This document shows positions 43,694 to 52,010 of a stretch of 64,000 nucleotides of DNA, piece by piece. Position 1 is the first letter of the stretch. Each line of letters opens with the position of its first letter. The notes under the pieces were generated by a model that was given only the letters and a program-made list of their open reading frames with translations, was not told the origin of the DNA and made no database searches. Source of the stretch: Dokdonia sp. PRO95. GTDB lineage: Bacteria > Bacteroidota > Bacteroidia > Flavobacteriales > Flavobacteriaceae. The translations under genes were made by a program, and so were the position numbers. Location of the stretch: positions 1,251,408-1,315,407 of the forward strand of contig NZ_CM001837.1 in NCBI RefSeq assembly GCF_000355805.1. Reading direction: 5' to 3'.

Positions 43694-44272
43694 TTATCTA
43701 TAAAAACTCATCTCGTCTATAAAGGTGTAAACTTCTGGAGGAAGTAATGGTCGTATGTTTTTATCCTCCTTAATCGCCTTACGTATCATTGTAGATGAAA
43801 TCTCCATTATAGGAGCGTCTACTTTGTGAATCTTTGGATGATTATCAAACTGTGTTTCAACCGTACCTTCAGAGATTCTAGGGTATACATAGATGTCGTG
43901 ACGCTCCAAAATAACTTCATAATTTTTCCACTTATGAAGGCTTTTAAGGTTGTCCTCACCCATTATTAAACAAAACTCGTGCTGAGGATACTTTTCTTCT
44001 AGATGAGCTAGCGTGTATACCGTATAGTTAGGTTGTGGTAGGTCAAACTCAATATTACTTGGCTCGATTTTATCATAATGCTCTACAGCCTCCATAACCA
44101 TCTGGTAGCGGTGGTGATTGTTAAGAAGACTACTCTTCTTCTTAAAAGGGTTGTGAGGCGTGATAACCATCCAGATTTTATCTAGATCACTATACTCTGC
44201 CATATGATTTGCAATAGCAAGATGCCCTATGTGAATAGGGTTAAAAGTTCCAAAGTATAGACCTATTTTCAA
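43694..44272 (-). CDS. nadD: Nicotinate-nucleotide adenylyltransferase
   Basis: A 192-residue NadD that adenylates nicotinate mononucleotide in NAD synthesis. GLYFGTFNPIHIGHLAIA (3-20) has the GxFxPxHxGH nucleotidyltransferase motif, and ISSTMIRKAIKED near the end is the SSTxIR motif. Normal length. It follows the HopJ-like gene by 18 bases in the operon. Confidence 0.96.
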   Translation of the reverse strand: MKIGLYFGTFNPIHIGHLAIANHMAEYSDLDKIWMVITPHNPFKKKSSLLNNHHRYQMVMEAVEHYDKIEPSNIEFDLPQPNYTVYTLAHLEEKYPQHEFCLIMGEDNLKSLHKWKNYEVILERHDIYVYPRISEGTVETQFDNHPKIHKVDAPIMEISSTMIRKAIKEDKNIRPLLPPEVYTFIDEMSFYR

Positions 44273-44290
44273 GGGATAGTAAGTTTTGAG

Positions 44291-44635
44291 TTATTTCTTT
44301 TGGAGCGGTTTTGTGTCAAAGGCAATTCCGTCCCAACCGTATTTGATAAAATTTCTAATATTTTGGTGATCTATACCCTCTGGGTTTTGTAACACATCTT
44401 CTCTGTAATATGCGCCAAAACATTGTAGCGTATCACTTTTACTTAGTCCTTGTTCTTGTGCAAATGCAAACAGCTTACAAGAGCCATTGTTCTCACCTGT
44501 GTCATTATGAATATCACCATTCTTAAAAGAGCTAGGCGTAAAAGTATATAGCGCTTCTATAACAGCTATTGTATCTGTAAACTCAATCTCAGTGGGTGCG
44601 CTGGTAAGTTTGGTATTAAAATCTTGTAATGTCAT
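44291..44635 (-). CDS. HopJ-family protein
   Basis: A 114-residue soluble protein with NGDIHNDTGENNGSCKLFAFA (about 40-60) and CFGAYYREDVLQNPEGIDHQNIRNFIKYGWDGI, the signature of the HopJ type III effector family. Despite the name, it is common in free-living marine bacteria without type III secretion; its role is unknown. It sits between gmk and nadD, with gaps of seven and eighteen bases, so it is cotranscribed with housekeeping nucleotide genes. Confidence 0.82.
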   Translation of the reverse strand: MTLQDFNTKLTSAPTEIEFTDTIAVIEALYTFTPSSFKNGDIHNDTGENNGSCKLFAFAQEQGLSKSDTLQCFGAYYREDVLQNPEGIDHQNIRNFIKYGWDGIAFDTKPLQKK

Positions 44636-44642
44636 TGAGGTA

Positions 44643-45242
44643 CTATTTTACAAAATCGGTAACAAGTGTGACCGCCTCTTTAAGAGCTTTTTCTAAATTA
44701 TCATTAAGGATAATATGATCAAATTGTGGTGCTGTGGCAAGCTCAACAGAGGCTTTTGCAACACGCATATTGATTTTATCCTCACTTTCTGTACTACGTT
44801 TTTTAAGACGTATTTTGAGCTCGTCTACACTAGGTGGTTTTACAAAAACGGCAAGTGTCTTATCTGGAAACTTTTTCTTTATGCGTAAACCGCCTACTAC
44901 GTCTATATCAAATATAACGTGCTTACCCATCGCCCAGATACGTTGTACTTCTTTCCAGAGTGTACCGTAAAAGTTGTCACGATAGACCTCTTCCCATTCT
45001 AGAAAGTCGTCTGCTTTGATATGATTTTTAAACTCCTTAAGAGAGATAAAGTAGTAATCTGTGCCGTGTACTTCTGTGCCACGAGGTTCTCTACTAGTCG
45101 CAGAGATACTAAACTCTAGATTGAGCTCTGGTTGACCCAAGAGATGTCTTACAATTGTTGTTTTACCACTACCAGAAGGCGCCGAAAAAACAATGAGTTT
45201 CCCCGTGTGATTTAGTTCTTGTGCGTCAGGTTGTTTTCCCAT
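44643..45242 (-). CDS. gmk: Guanylate kinase
   Basis: A 199-residue guanylate kinase phosphorylating GMP to GDP. VFSAPSGSGKTTIVRHLL is the P-loop, FSISATSREPRGTEVHGTDYYF the GMP-binding region, and FDIDVVGGLRIKKKFPD the second nucleotide segment. Normal length. Its ATG overlaps the yicC stop by one base. Confidence 0.97.
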   Translation of the reverse strand: MGKQPDAQELNHTGKLIVFSAPSGSGKTTIVRHLLGQPELNLEFSISATSREPRGTEVHGTDYYFISLKEFKNHIKADDFLEWEEVYRDNFYGTLWKEVQRIWAMGKHVIFDIDVVGGLRIKKKFPDKTLAVFVKPPSVDELKIRLKKRSTESEDKINMRVAKASVELATAPQFDHIILNDNLEKALKEAVTLVTDFVK

Positions 45243-46105
45243 TAGAGTACGTTTAATACTTGCTCTTTTATTTTTTCTAGCTCATCCTTCATTTGCACCA
45301 CTAGCTGTTGCATAGGTGCATAATTAGATTTTGAGCCTATGGTATTAATCTCACGACCTATTTCTTGACCTATAAAGCCCAGTTTTTTACCGTTAGAATT
45401 ATCAGAATCTAGTGCTTCTGTAAAGTAATCTAAGTGATTTTTAAGACGTACCTTTTCTTCTGTGATGTCGTATTTCTCTAGGTAATAGATAAGCTCTTGC
45501 TCAAACCTATTTTCGTCAAGATTAACCTTGAGATCTGCAACGGCCTTTTCTAGACGTACTTTTACATCTGCAAGACGATCTTTATCAAGAGTGATAACTT
45601 CATCTAGTAAACGCTGTAGATTTTTAATGCGCAGTTCAAACTCAGTCTTGAGAGAGTTACCCTCATCTAGTCTGTAAGCGTTTATTTCCTTAAGCGCACC
45701 TTCTAGATTAGTTACAATGGCTTTGTACTCATTTTCATCCAGTTCTTCACGCTCAGTTTTGAGAGCATCTGGAAGTCTCACAGCCATTTTAAGTAGCTCT
45801 ATCTCGCTAGGCTCACCAGCAACAGCGTTTGACAGCTGTTTCATATACGTGTTTACAACAGATTCATTAATCGCTGTATTAGTGTTTTCGCCAGTGCTTT
45901 CTATGTAGAGACCTACATCTATCTTACCACGTTCTAGAGCTTTTGCCACCATATTGCGTAGTGCGAGTTCCTTCTCACGATATGTAGAAGGGATACGTGC
46001 ATTGAGATCAAGGTTTTTGCTGTTAAGCGATTTGATCTCGATAGTAATCTTTTTTCCGGGAAGCTGTACGACACTCTTCCCAAAACCAGTCATTGATTTT
46101 ATCAT
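45242..46105 (-). CDS. yicC: YicC family endoribonuclease
   Basis: A 287-residue YicC-like protein: MIKSMTGFGKSVVQLPGKKITIEIKSLNSKNLD at the N-terminus and GKKLGFIGQEIGREINTIGSKSNYAPMQQLVVQMKDELEKIKEQVLNVL at the end are both diagnostic (YicC_N and DUF1847-type C-domain). YicC cuts RNA at CG/GC dinucleotides in E. coli. It opens the yicC-gmk-hopJ-nadD operon, with a near-leaderless promoter box. Confidence 0.93.
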   Translation of the reverse strand: MIKSMTGFGKSVVQLPGKKITIEIKSLNSKNLDLNARIPSTYREKELALRNMVAKALERGKIDVGLYIESTGENTNTAINESVVNTYMKQLSNAVAGEPSEIELLKMAVRLPDALKTEREELDENEYKAIVTNLEGALKEINAYRLDEGNSLKTEFELRIKNLQRLLDEVITLDKDRLADVKVRLEKAVADLKVNLDENRFEQELIYYLEKYDITEEKVRLKNHLDYFTEALDSDNSNGKKLGFIGQEIGREINTIGSKSNYAPMQQLVVQMKDELEKIKEQVLNVL

Positions 46106-46109
46106 AGCG

Positions 46110-46117
46110 CAAAGATA
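46110..46117 (-). promoter_or_regulatory. Putative near-leaderless yicC promoter -7 box
   Basis: CAAAGATA on the plus strand reads TATCTTTG on the minus strand, ending four bases before the yicC ATG. The same four-base spacing occurs at uppP and the HU/SPOR gene. Confidence 0.5.
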
Positions 46118-46164
46118 ATGGTTCAGTAAGTAATGAAAAATTAAGAATGACTGTGGTTTTTTTA

Positions 46165-46180
46165 CGCTTTCGCGAAAGCG
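46165..46180. repeat. Dispersed palindrome, intergenic
   Basis: Perfect 16-base copy between the yicC promoter region and the end of the SdpI-like gene, preceded by a T-run on the plus strand. Confidence 0.95.
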
Positions 46181-46190
46181 TAATCACATC

Positions 46191-46523
46191 CTATTTTACT
46201 TTTTCTTGCATATAAGAGCGCACCTGGTAGTTAGCCAGCACAACATATGCTACTAATGCTATATAACCACCGTATGCGGCATAAGGGCTTTCTAAAAAGA
46301 GAAGACAACTACAAATTGCAAAAAGTGCAATGGTGCCTATCCCATACTTTTGAGCAAGAAAAGAGTATGCTTTATCCCAAGTGGCTTGATCTCTCATCCA
46401 CCATTCTGGAGCTTTTGATAAAAAAGGATTACCCAGCGATGGCGGAAAGTAACGTGTATTTATAAATAATGCCAGACTTATGAGTGCTGGGGCAAATGTT
46501 GTAAGGAGTGCAGGGAAGTTCAT
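46191..46523 (-). CDS. SdpI-like small membrane protein
   Basis: A 110-residue protein with three membrane segments (about 5-22, 58-75, 78-98). NPFLSKAPEWWMRDQATWDKAYSF between the first two resembles the SdpI/YfhL family (toxin immunity in Bacillus; unknown elsewhere). It overlaps the DUF1080 gene upstream by one base and is the last gene of the sugar operon's minus arm. Confidence 0.65.
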   Translation of the reverse strand: MNFPALLTTFAPALISLALFINTRYFPPSLGNPFLSKAPEWWMRDQATWDKAYSFLAQKYGIGTIALFAICSCLLFLESPYAAYGGYIALVAYVVLANYQVRSYMQEKVK

Positions 46524-47284
46524 TAATCTAATTTACGTAACCAAATATTTCTATATCCTACACCACTCATATCTCCGTGATCTTGCAGTACAATTGGGCC
46601 GTCACCGTGAGCATTGTTTTTTGGGAAACCTATGTATTCTGTACTTCCTTTGATCTCGTAGTGATCTTGTATGAGTACACCATTTAAAAATACGGTGATT
46701 GTAGCAGCTCTTGTTTTTTTACCTGCAGCATTAAATGCTGGCGCGTGAAAAACAATATCATAGCTGTTCCACTCTCCAGTAGGTTTTGCAGCCATAACGT
46801 CTGGAGCTTTTTGCTTATAAATAGAGCCTACCATACCGTTTACATAGGTGTCATTATCATTGTTGTTTAAGATTTGCACTTCGTACAAGCCTTGAAAAAA
46901 CACACCACTATTACTTCTGTTTTGGTTAGTCTGTGTGTTGTTTGGGTCACTGCGCCATTCTAGGTGTAATTGTACACTCCCGAAGTCTTCTTTGGTCACA
47001 ATATCTCCCGTTTTATCCTTTACGGTCATACTCCCGTCTTGATTAATCGTCCACTTAGGAGCGCCGCCGTCATTTTTACTTTTCCAAGCGTTGAGGTCTG
47101 TGCCGTCAAACAATACTACAGCATCACTAGGGATACCGGTTTGCCCGTTTATGGCAACCTTTGCAGGTTTTGGACCCCATACTTCTGTTTGTTCTGGTTT
47201 TGTAGGTTCGTCACCCACATTTCCTGAGCCGCAAGATGTAATGGTTAGTGCTGTTGCGATAATTCCTAAATGGTATAATTTCAT
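46523..47284 (-). CDS. DUF1080 lipoprotein (3-keto-glycoside hydrolase family)
   Basis: A 253-residue lipoprotein: lipobox ITSC (Cys17), then a concanavalin-like lectin fold with LFDGTDLNAWKSK and the repeated W-R/W-K strands, ending QDHGDMSGVGYRNIWLRKL. DUF1080 (PF06439) members include 3-keto-disaccharide hydrolases; a lectin role is also possible. It follows its paralogue by three bases. Likely on the periplasmic face of a membrane. Confidence 0.88.
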   Translation of the reverse strand: MKLYHLGIIATALTITSCGSGNVGDEPTKPEQTEVWGPKPAKVAINGQTGIPSDAVVLFDGTDLNAWKSKNDGGAPKWTINQDGSMTVKDKTGDIVTKEDFGSVQLHLEWRSDPNNTQTNQNRSNSGVFFQGLYEVQILNNNDNDTYVNGMVGSIYKQKAPDVMAAKPTGEWNSYDIVFHAPAFNAAGKKTRAATITVFLNGVLIQDHYEIKGSTEYIGFPKNNAHGDGPIVLQDHGDMSGVGYRNIWLRKLD

Positions 47285-47287
47285 AAT

Positions 47288-48046
47288 CTATAATTCTTTT
47301 ATTGTAATGTTGCGGTACCATACTTTATCTCCGTGATCTTGGAGACCTATGTGACCTTCTTGGTATTTGCCAAAGCCTTTCCAGTCTGCAAACTTAGTCT
47401 TTGCAACCATAGCATCCCACTCTTCGCCATTTACGGGGAAGGTATATGCTTCTTTACCGTTAAGGCTTACTTTACCTAGGTTGCTATCGTGATTGATATA
47501 AAGCGTTACTTTGTTCCACTCACCAGCGGGATTGATCATACCGTCTGCAGGTTTTATCATATCATAAAGAGATCCTGCTTTGTGCGTTCCATTTGCCACC
47601 TTTGCATCTGGGTGACGCTCGTCATCTAGCACTTGTATCTCTGGGCCAGTTTCATAAGCTTCTTTAAACTCTGGTGATTCCTTTACACCCCAAAAGATGC
47701 CACTGTTACCACCTTCAGAAACTTTCCACTCTAGATTGAGTTCAAAGTTTTTATAGGTGTTTTTTGTAATGATGTTTTTACCACCTTCTTCACCCGGTGC
47801 AAATGCCATTGCTCCATCTTCTATGGTCCAGTTGTCGTGCATACCGTCTGTACCATATCCTTTCCAAGCGTTGAGGTTAGAGCCGTCAAAAAGAACAACT
47901 TTATCACTAGGATCGGCAATTTTTTTGCCACCTATAGAGAAAGTGTTTCCTTCTCCGCTCCTAATGTCTACAACCGTGGTTTTAGTCTCGTTTTTACAAG
48001 CAAGTGCCATTAAAGCTACTGCTGCGATATAGAATGTTGTTTTCAT
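47288..48046 (-). CDS. DUF1080 lipoprotein (3-keto-glycoside hydrolase family), paralogue
   Basis: A 252-residue lipoprotein with lipobox LMALAC (Cys17) and the DUF1080 motifs LFDGSNLNAWKGYG, FELNLEWKVSEGGNSGIFWG and LQDHGDKVWYRNI. It shares the fold and key motifs with the neighbouring paralogue but the middle differs, so the pair may act on different substrates. Its ATG overlaps the VOC gene stop by four bases (ATGA). Confidence 0.88.
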   Translation of the reverse strand: MKTTFYIAAVALMALACKNETKTTVVDIRSGEGNTFSIGGKKIADPSDKVVLFDGSNLNAWKGYGTDGMHDNWTIEDGAMAFAPGEEGGKNIITKNTYKNFELNLEWKVSEGGNSGIFWGVKESPEFKEAYETGPEIQVLDDERHPDAKVANGTHKAGSLYDMIKPADGMINPAGEWNKVTLYINHDSNLGKVSLNGKEAYTFPVNGEEWDAMVAKTKFADWKGFGKYQEGHIGLQDHGDKVWYRNITIKEL

Positions 48047-48411
48047 AAGTAATTTTTTGATTTAAGATTTACTATGTGTCCATCAGGATCTCTAAATGTC
48101 ATATATCTGAAATTATTTTCGTTCCAAGGTTGTGTAATAATCTCAAGATTGAATTTTTTAATGTCTTCTAAATATCCATCTATTTCATCAATCACTAGAG
48201 TAAACTCCAAATTGCGTGTGACTTCATCTTCTTTAACTACTTCAATTAGACAAAATTCAAAATAATTGTTCGAATAAGTGAAAAACTCCCGTTCGTCTTC
48301 AGATGTCCATTTATTAAAAAGCATACCTAGCTGGAAATAGAAATCTTCCATAACTTCAGTATTTGTAGTTCTTAAGGTAATGGTTGTAAAACTTGGAGGT
48401 GGAGCAAACAT
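48043..48411 (-). CDS. VOC (glyoxalase-like) family protein
   Basis: A 122-residue vicinal-oxygen-chelate fold protein: ITLRTTNTEVMEDFYFQLGMLF opens the first repeat and FRYMTFRDPDGHIVNLKS closes the second, with His/Glu positions typical of metal sites. VOC proteins include isomerases, lyases and dioxygenases; no specific activity can be chosen. It is sandwiched with 1-4 base overlaps between a TIM-barrel protein and DUF1080. Confidence 0.75.
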   Translation of the reverse strand: MFAPPPSFTTITLRTTNTEVMEDFYFQLGMLFNKWTSEDEREFFTYSNNYFEFCLIEVVKEDEVTRNLEFTLVIDEIDGYLEDIKKFNLEIITQPWNENNFRYMTFRDPDGHIVNLKSKNYL

Positions 48412-49463
48412 TATAATCCCAATATCTTCTTTAACTGCTCTTTGTCGATATCCTCACCTGCAAAATCATCAAAGCGTTTTTGTGTTGCCTCAATAATATG
48501 TGAAGCGATAAATGGCGCACCTTCTCTAGCCCCTTGCTCAGGACTTTTTACACAACATTCCCACTCCATCACTGCCCAAACGTCACAGCCGTATTCTGTG
48601 AGTTTTGTAAAAATAGTTTTAAAGTCTATCTGTCCATCTCCCGGAGAGCGGTAACGCCCAGCGCGATCTTGCCAGTCACTGTAACCGCCAAAAGTACCAC
48701 GCTTCCCATCTGGTTTAAACTCAGAATCTTTTACGTGAAAGGCCTTTATAAACTCGTGATAGTGGTCTATGTATGCGATATAATCGAGTTGCTGCAATAC
48801 AAAGTGACTCGGATCATATAAAATATTACAACGCTTGTGATTACCTGTAGCTTCTAGAAAACGCTCAAAAGTCACACCATCGTGTAGATCTTCACCAGGG
48901 TGGATCTCATAAGCCACATCTACACCACACTCATCATAAGTGTTGAGTATAGGTAACCAGCGTTTGGCTAGCTCTTCAAACCCCATTTCAACAAGTCCTG
49001 CAGGACGTTGTGGCCAAGGGTGCATTGTATGCCAAAGCAGCGAACCACTAAATGTCGCACTCACATCAAGACCTAGATGTTTACTTGCGTGTGCTGCGCT
49101 TATTACTTGCTTGCGAGCCCACTCAGTACGCTTCTTTGGATTGTTTTTACAATCGTCTGGAGCAAAATTATCAAACATCAAGTCATAAGCAGGATGTACT
49201 GCAACCAGTTGCCCTTGTAGGTGTGTAGAGAGCTCAGTTATCTCAAGCCCATAGTCATTTACTTTACCCTTAAGCTCATCACAGTAGGTTTTACTCTCTC
49301 CTGCTGTGGTGAGGTCAATTAATCGGTTTTCCCAAGTTGGTATTTGTATTCCTTTATACCCAAGGTCTGCTGCCCATTTACACAATCCATCTAGTGAATT
49401 AAATGGTGCTTTGTCATCCATAAACTGGGCGAGAAATACTGCGGGTCCTTTTATTGTTTTCAT
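48411..49463 (-). CDS. Sugar phosphate isomerase/epimerase-like TIM barrel
   Basis: A 350-residue AP-endonuclease-2-type TIM barrel without a signal peptide. Metal ligands are suggested by EIHPGEDLHDG (about 191-201), DPSHFVLQQ (about 216-224), HVKDSEF (about 244-250) and AVMEWECC (about 300-307). Family members isomerise or epimerise keto-sugars or inositols. It is cytosolic and lies between the VOC and Gfo/Idh genes of the sugar operon, so it probably acts on the Gfo/Idh product or substrate. Confidence 0.85.
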   Translation of the reverse strand: MKTIKGPAVFLAQFMDDKAPFNSLDGLCKWAADLGYKGIQIPTWENRLIDLTTAGESKTYCDELKGKVNDYGLEITELSTHLQGQLVAVHPAYDLMFDNFAPDDCKNNPKKRTEWARKQVISAAHASKHLGLDVSATFSGSLLWHTMHPWPQRPAGLVEMGFEELAKRWLPILNTYDECGVDVAYEIHPGEDLHDGVTFERFLEATGNHKRCNILYDPSHFVLQQLDYIAYIDHYHEFIKAFHVKDSEFKPDGKRGTFGGYSDWQDRAGRYRSPGDGQIDFKTIFTKLTEYGCDVWAVMEWECCVKSPEQGAREGAPFIASHIIEATQKRFDDFAGEDIDKEQLKKILGL

Positions 49464-49520
49464 TGGATATATTTATTTTATTCCCGCGAATGCGAGAATC
49501 TTTTCTATTGTTGTTTTTTA

Positions 49521-49536
49521 CGCTTTCGCGAAAGCG
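49521..49536. repeat. Dispersed palindrome, intergenic
   Basis: Perfect 16-base copy in the 81-base gap between the TIM-barrel and Gfo/Idh genes, inside the operon, preceded by a T-run. Confidence 0.95.
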
Positions 49537-49544
49537 TACTTATA

Positions 49545-50681
49545 CTACTCTAAATCTACCCACACATTTCCATCACGATGAGATTGCACGGCTTTCTCTA
49601 TAAAATTCATTCCTCGTACACCATCTGTCATCCCTGGAAACTCTCCAGAATTGTAGTCTTCTCCACGTAATGCCTTTGCAACGCCTTTATAGATATTACC
49701 CATCGCGTCAAAAATACCTTCTGGGTGTCCCGGAGGTAGTTTTGTGCCATCTAGCGATAGCGCACTGTTATAAGCGTGGCCTGGCTTAAGCACTCGCATA
49801 GGTTGTCCATCTTCTAGTAAATAAAGATAGTTAGGGTTTTCTTGCTCCCACTTAAGACCTGCTTTTGTACCATAAACAGCTACGGTAAAGTTGTTCTCTT
49901 CTCCTGTTGCTATTTGACTAGATCGCAATACACCTTTTGTGTATTCATCTAGGCGTAGTAATACGGTGCCGTCTATATCCATCTCATTATCTGCATACAG
50001 ATGGTTGAGGTCTGCAAGTACAGATTTAATTTTTTTGCCAGTTACAAACTCTAGCATCTGGTAAGCGTGAACGCCTATATCGCCAAGACAGCAAGAAATT
50101 CCCGATTTTTCAGGCATTAAACGCCAGGTGCTATTGCGCTGCTCCTTGTCGTGTATGAGGTTATTAATCCAGCCTTGGTAATACTGCGCGTCTACTTTTT
50201 GTATCTCGCCTAGTTCTCCATTTGCTATCATTTCCCTCATTTGGCGCACCATAGGGTAGCCTGTATAGGTATGCGTAAGTCCAAAGACGTTACCATTTTT
50301 CTTTTGGATAGCCTCAAGCTCTAGCGCCTCTGCGTGCGTCATTGTCATAGGCTTCTCACAAATCACGTTAAAGCCAGCTTCTAGAAGCTGCTTTGCCATC
50401 GGGAAGTGTAAAAAGTTAGGCGTTAGTATAGATACCACTTCCATACGCTGGTCTGCTGGGAGTTCTGTTTCCTTTTCTACAAGCTCCGTTAGATCTTTAT
50501 AAATACGATCTGTCGGGATGCCTATTTGAGCAGCAAAGTCTTTACTTACCTCAATATCTGGGTTAAAAGAACCACCTACTAGCTGGTATGCGTCAAACAT
50601 ACTTGCCGCCACGCGGTGTAACACACCTATTAAACTATCTCCGCCGCCACCTAAGACGCCCCATCTTATTTTATTGCTCAT
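49545..50681 (-). CDS. Gfo/Idh/MocA family oxidoreductase
   Basis: A 378-residue NAD(P)-dependent sugar dehydrogenase. GVLGGGGDSLIGVLHR (8-23) is a Gly-rich Rossmann start and CEKPMTMTHAEALEL (about 108-122) carries the EKP lysine; SCCLGDIGVHAYQM (about 193-206) holds the catalytic D-x-x-x-H pair. The enzyme oxidises or reduces a sugar, often at C3 in DUF1080 neighbourhoods. Probably cytosolic, without a Tat signal. Confidence 0.92.
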   Translation of the reverse strand: MSNKIRWGVLGGGGDSLIGVLHRVAASMFDAYQLVGGSFNPDIEVSKDFAAQIGIPTDRIYKDLTELVEKETELPADQRMEVVSILTPNFLHFPMAKQLLEAGFNVICEKPMTMTHAEALELEAIQKKNGNVFGLTHTYTGYPMVRQMREMIANGELGEIQKVDAQYYQGWINNLIHDKEQRNSTWRLMPEKSGISCCLGDIGVHAYQMLEFVTGKKIKSVLADLNHLYADNEMDIDGTVLLRLDEYTKGVLRSSQIATGEENNFTVAVYGTKAGLKWEQENPNYLYLLEDGQPMRVLKPGHAYNSALSLDGTKLPPGHPEGIFDAMGNIYKGVAKALRGEDYNSGEFPGMTDGVRGMNFIEKAVQSHRDGNVWVDLE

Positions 50682-50733
50682 TGTGTTGTGTTTTTATTTT
50701 TTAATTATATCAAGTAAATATGCTTTTTCTAAG

Positions 50734-50768
50734 AAAAGTCCGCCCTTTAGGGTAGGGGAAAGACTTTT
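50734..50768 (-). terminator. Possible hairpin between permease and dehydrogenase genes
   Basis: AAAAGTC and GACTTTT (about 50735-50741 and 50762-50768) pair around an inner CCCTTTAGGG element in the 100-base gap after the permease stop. There is no clear T-tract on the minus strand, so it may be processing or partial termination. Confidence 0.35.
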
Positions 50769-50781
50769 TAAGACTTTGCTA

Positions 50782-52005
50782 CTACTCCGTATATTCTATT
50801 TTCTCACTCTTAAATAACAGTGCAAAAATCACAAATACTGCTGCTGCAAAAATCGCTGGGAATACCCATACTGAGTTCCAGTCGTGACCTTCACCTACAA
50901 TGTTTGCATCTGTTATTTTTCCTGCCACATAAAAACCTACAAGCATACCTACACCGTAAGTAGCAAGTGTGATAAGTCCTTGAGCGGCACTTTTAATTTT
51001 TGGTCCAGCTTTACTGTCTGTATAAATCTGTCCAGACACAAAGAAAAAGTCATAGCAAATACCGTGTAAAACAATACCTGTAATAATCATAAAGAAAAGG
51101 TCTCCCGTGTTACCATAAGCAAACAGTAGGTAGCGCAATGTCCAAGCGAGCATCCCTACAAGGATAGTTTTCTTAAACCCAAATTTCTTAAAGAAGAAAG
51201 GAAGTAATAACATAAAGACTACCTCAGATACTTGACCTATAGAAGCAAGGGCTGTAGACTTTTCTACACCAGACTCCGTTAGGAACGGACTTAAATTTTG
51301 ATAATAAAAAGCAAGTGGAATACAAATAAGTACCGAAGAAAGGAAAAACACTAAGAAGTTTCTATCCTTAAGTAAATCTAAAGCTTCAAGACCTAAAATA
51401 TCTTTAATTGCAACTTTCTCTCCTTTTGCACTTGGTGGTGTTTTAGGAAGTGTAAAACTAAAAACTCCTAGAACTGCAGAAGCAATAGCAGTCATTACAA
51501 ATGTATTTTTAAGTAAACCTGCAGCGATAGATTCTTGAGAATCCCATCCAAAAGCAAAACTTATTAATAGTCCTGCCACAATCCAACCGATGGTTCCCCA
51601 TACACGTATGAATGGGAAGTCCTTTGATGGGTCTTTCATCTGGTTAAATGCAACCGAGTTTACTAGCGCCAGTGTAGGCATATAAGCAATCATATACCCT
51701 AAAACATATGGATAAAACACAGCCGAGTCTGTTGCTTGTGACATCAAATACATAAGTACAGCACCTATAATATGTAATACTCCCAGAATGCGCTCTGCAT
51801 TAAAAAATCGATCTGCAATAAGACCTATAATAAATGGTGCTATAATAGCTCCCCAAGATTGTGTAGAAAATGCTGCTGCAATTTCTCCTCCTTCGGCGCT
51901 TAGGTTATTACCCATAAAGGTACCCAAGGTTACAAACCAGCCTCCCCAGATAAAAAACTCGAGAAACATCATTAGGGATAATTGAAACTTAGTCGTTGAT
52001 TTCAT
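50782..52005 (-). CDS. MFS permease, nucleoside:H+ symporter-like
   Basis: A 407-residue twelve-helix transporter. QLSLMMFLEFFIWGGWFVTLGTFM (about 8-31) and IIAPFIIGLIADRFFNAERILGVLHIIGA (about 54-82) match the NHS branch (NupG/XapB). In Bacteroidota such permeases often serve sugar operons, so the substrate may be a sugar or glycoside rather than a nucleoside. It begins five bases after the periplasmic TIM-barrel gene. Confidence 0.85.
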   Translation of the reverse strand: MKSTTKFQLSLMMFLEFFIWGGWFVTLGTFMGNNLSAEGGEIAAAFSTQSWGAIIAPFIIGLIADRFFNAERILGVLHIIGAVLMYLMSQATDSAVFYPYVLGYMIAYMPTLALVNSVAFNQMKDPSKDFPFIRVWGTIGWIVAGLLISFAFGWDSQESIAAGLLKNTFVMTAIASAVLGVFSFTLPKTPPSAKGEKVAIKDILGLEALDLLKDRNFLVFFLSSVLICIPLAFYYQNLSPFLTESGVEKSTALASIGQVSEVVFMLLLPFFFKKFGFKKTILVGMLAWTLRYLLFAYGNTGDLFFMIITGIVLHGICYDFFFVSGQIYTDSKAGPKIKSAAQGLITLATYGVGMLVGFYVAGKITDANIVGEGHDWNSVWVFPAIFAAAVFVIFALLFKSEKIEYTE

Positions 52006-52010
52006 ATTGC

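Noticed and set aside
46165-46180. Dispersed palindromes as transcription terminators
   Set aside because: The stem is GC-poor at its centre, the T-run precedes rather than follows, and most copies lie inside genes where termination would be harmful.
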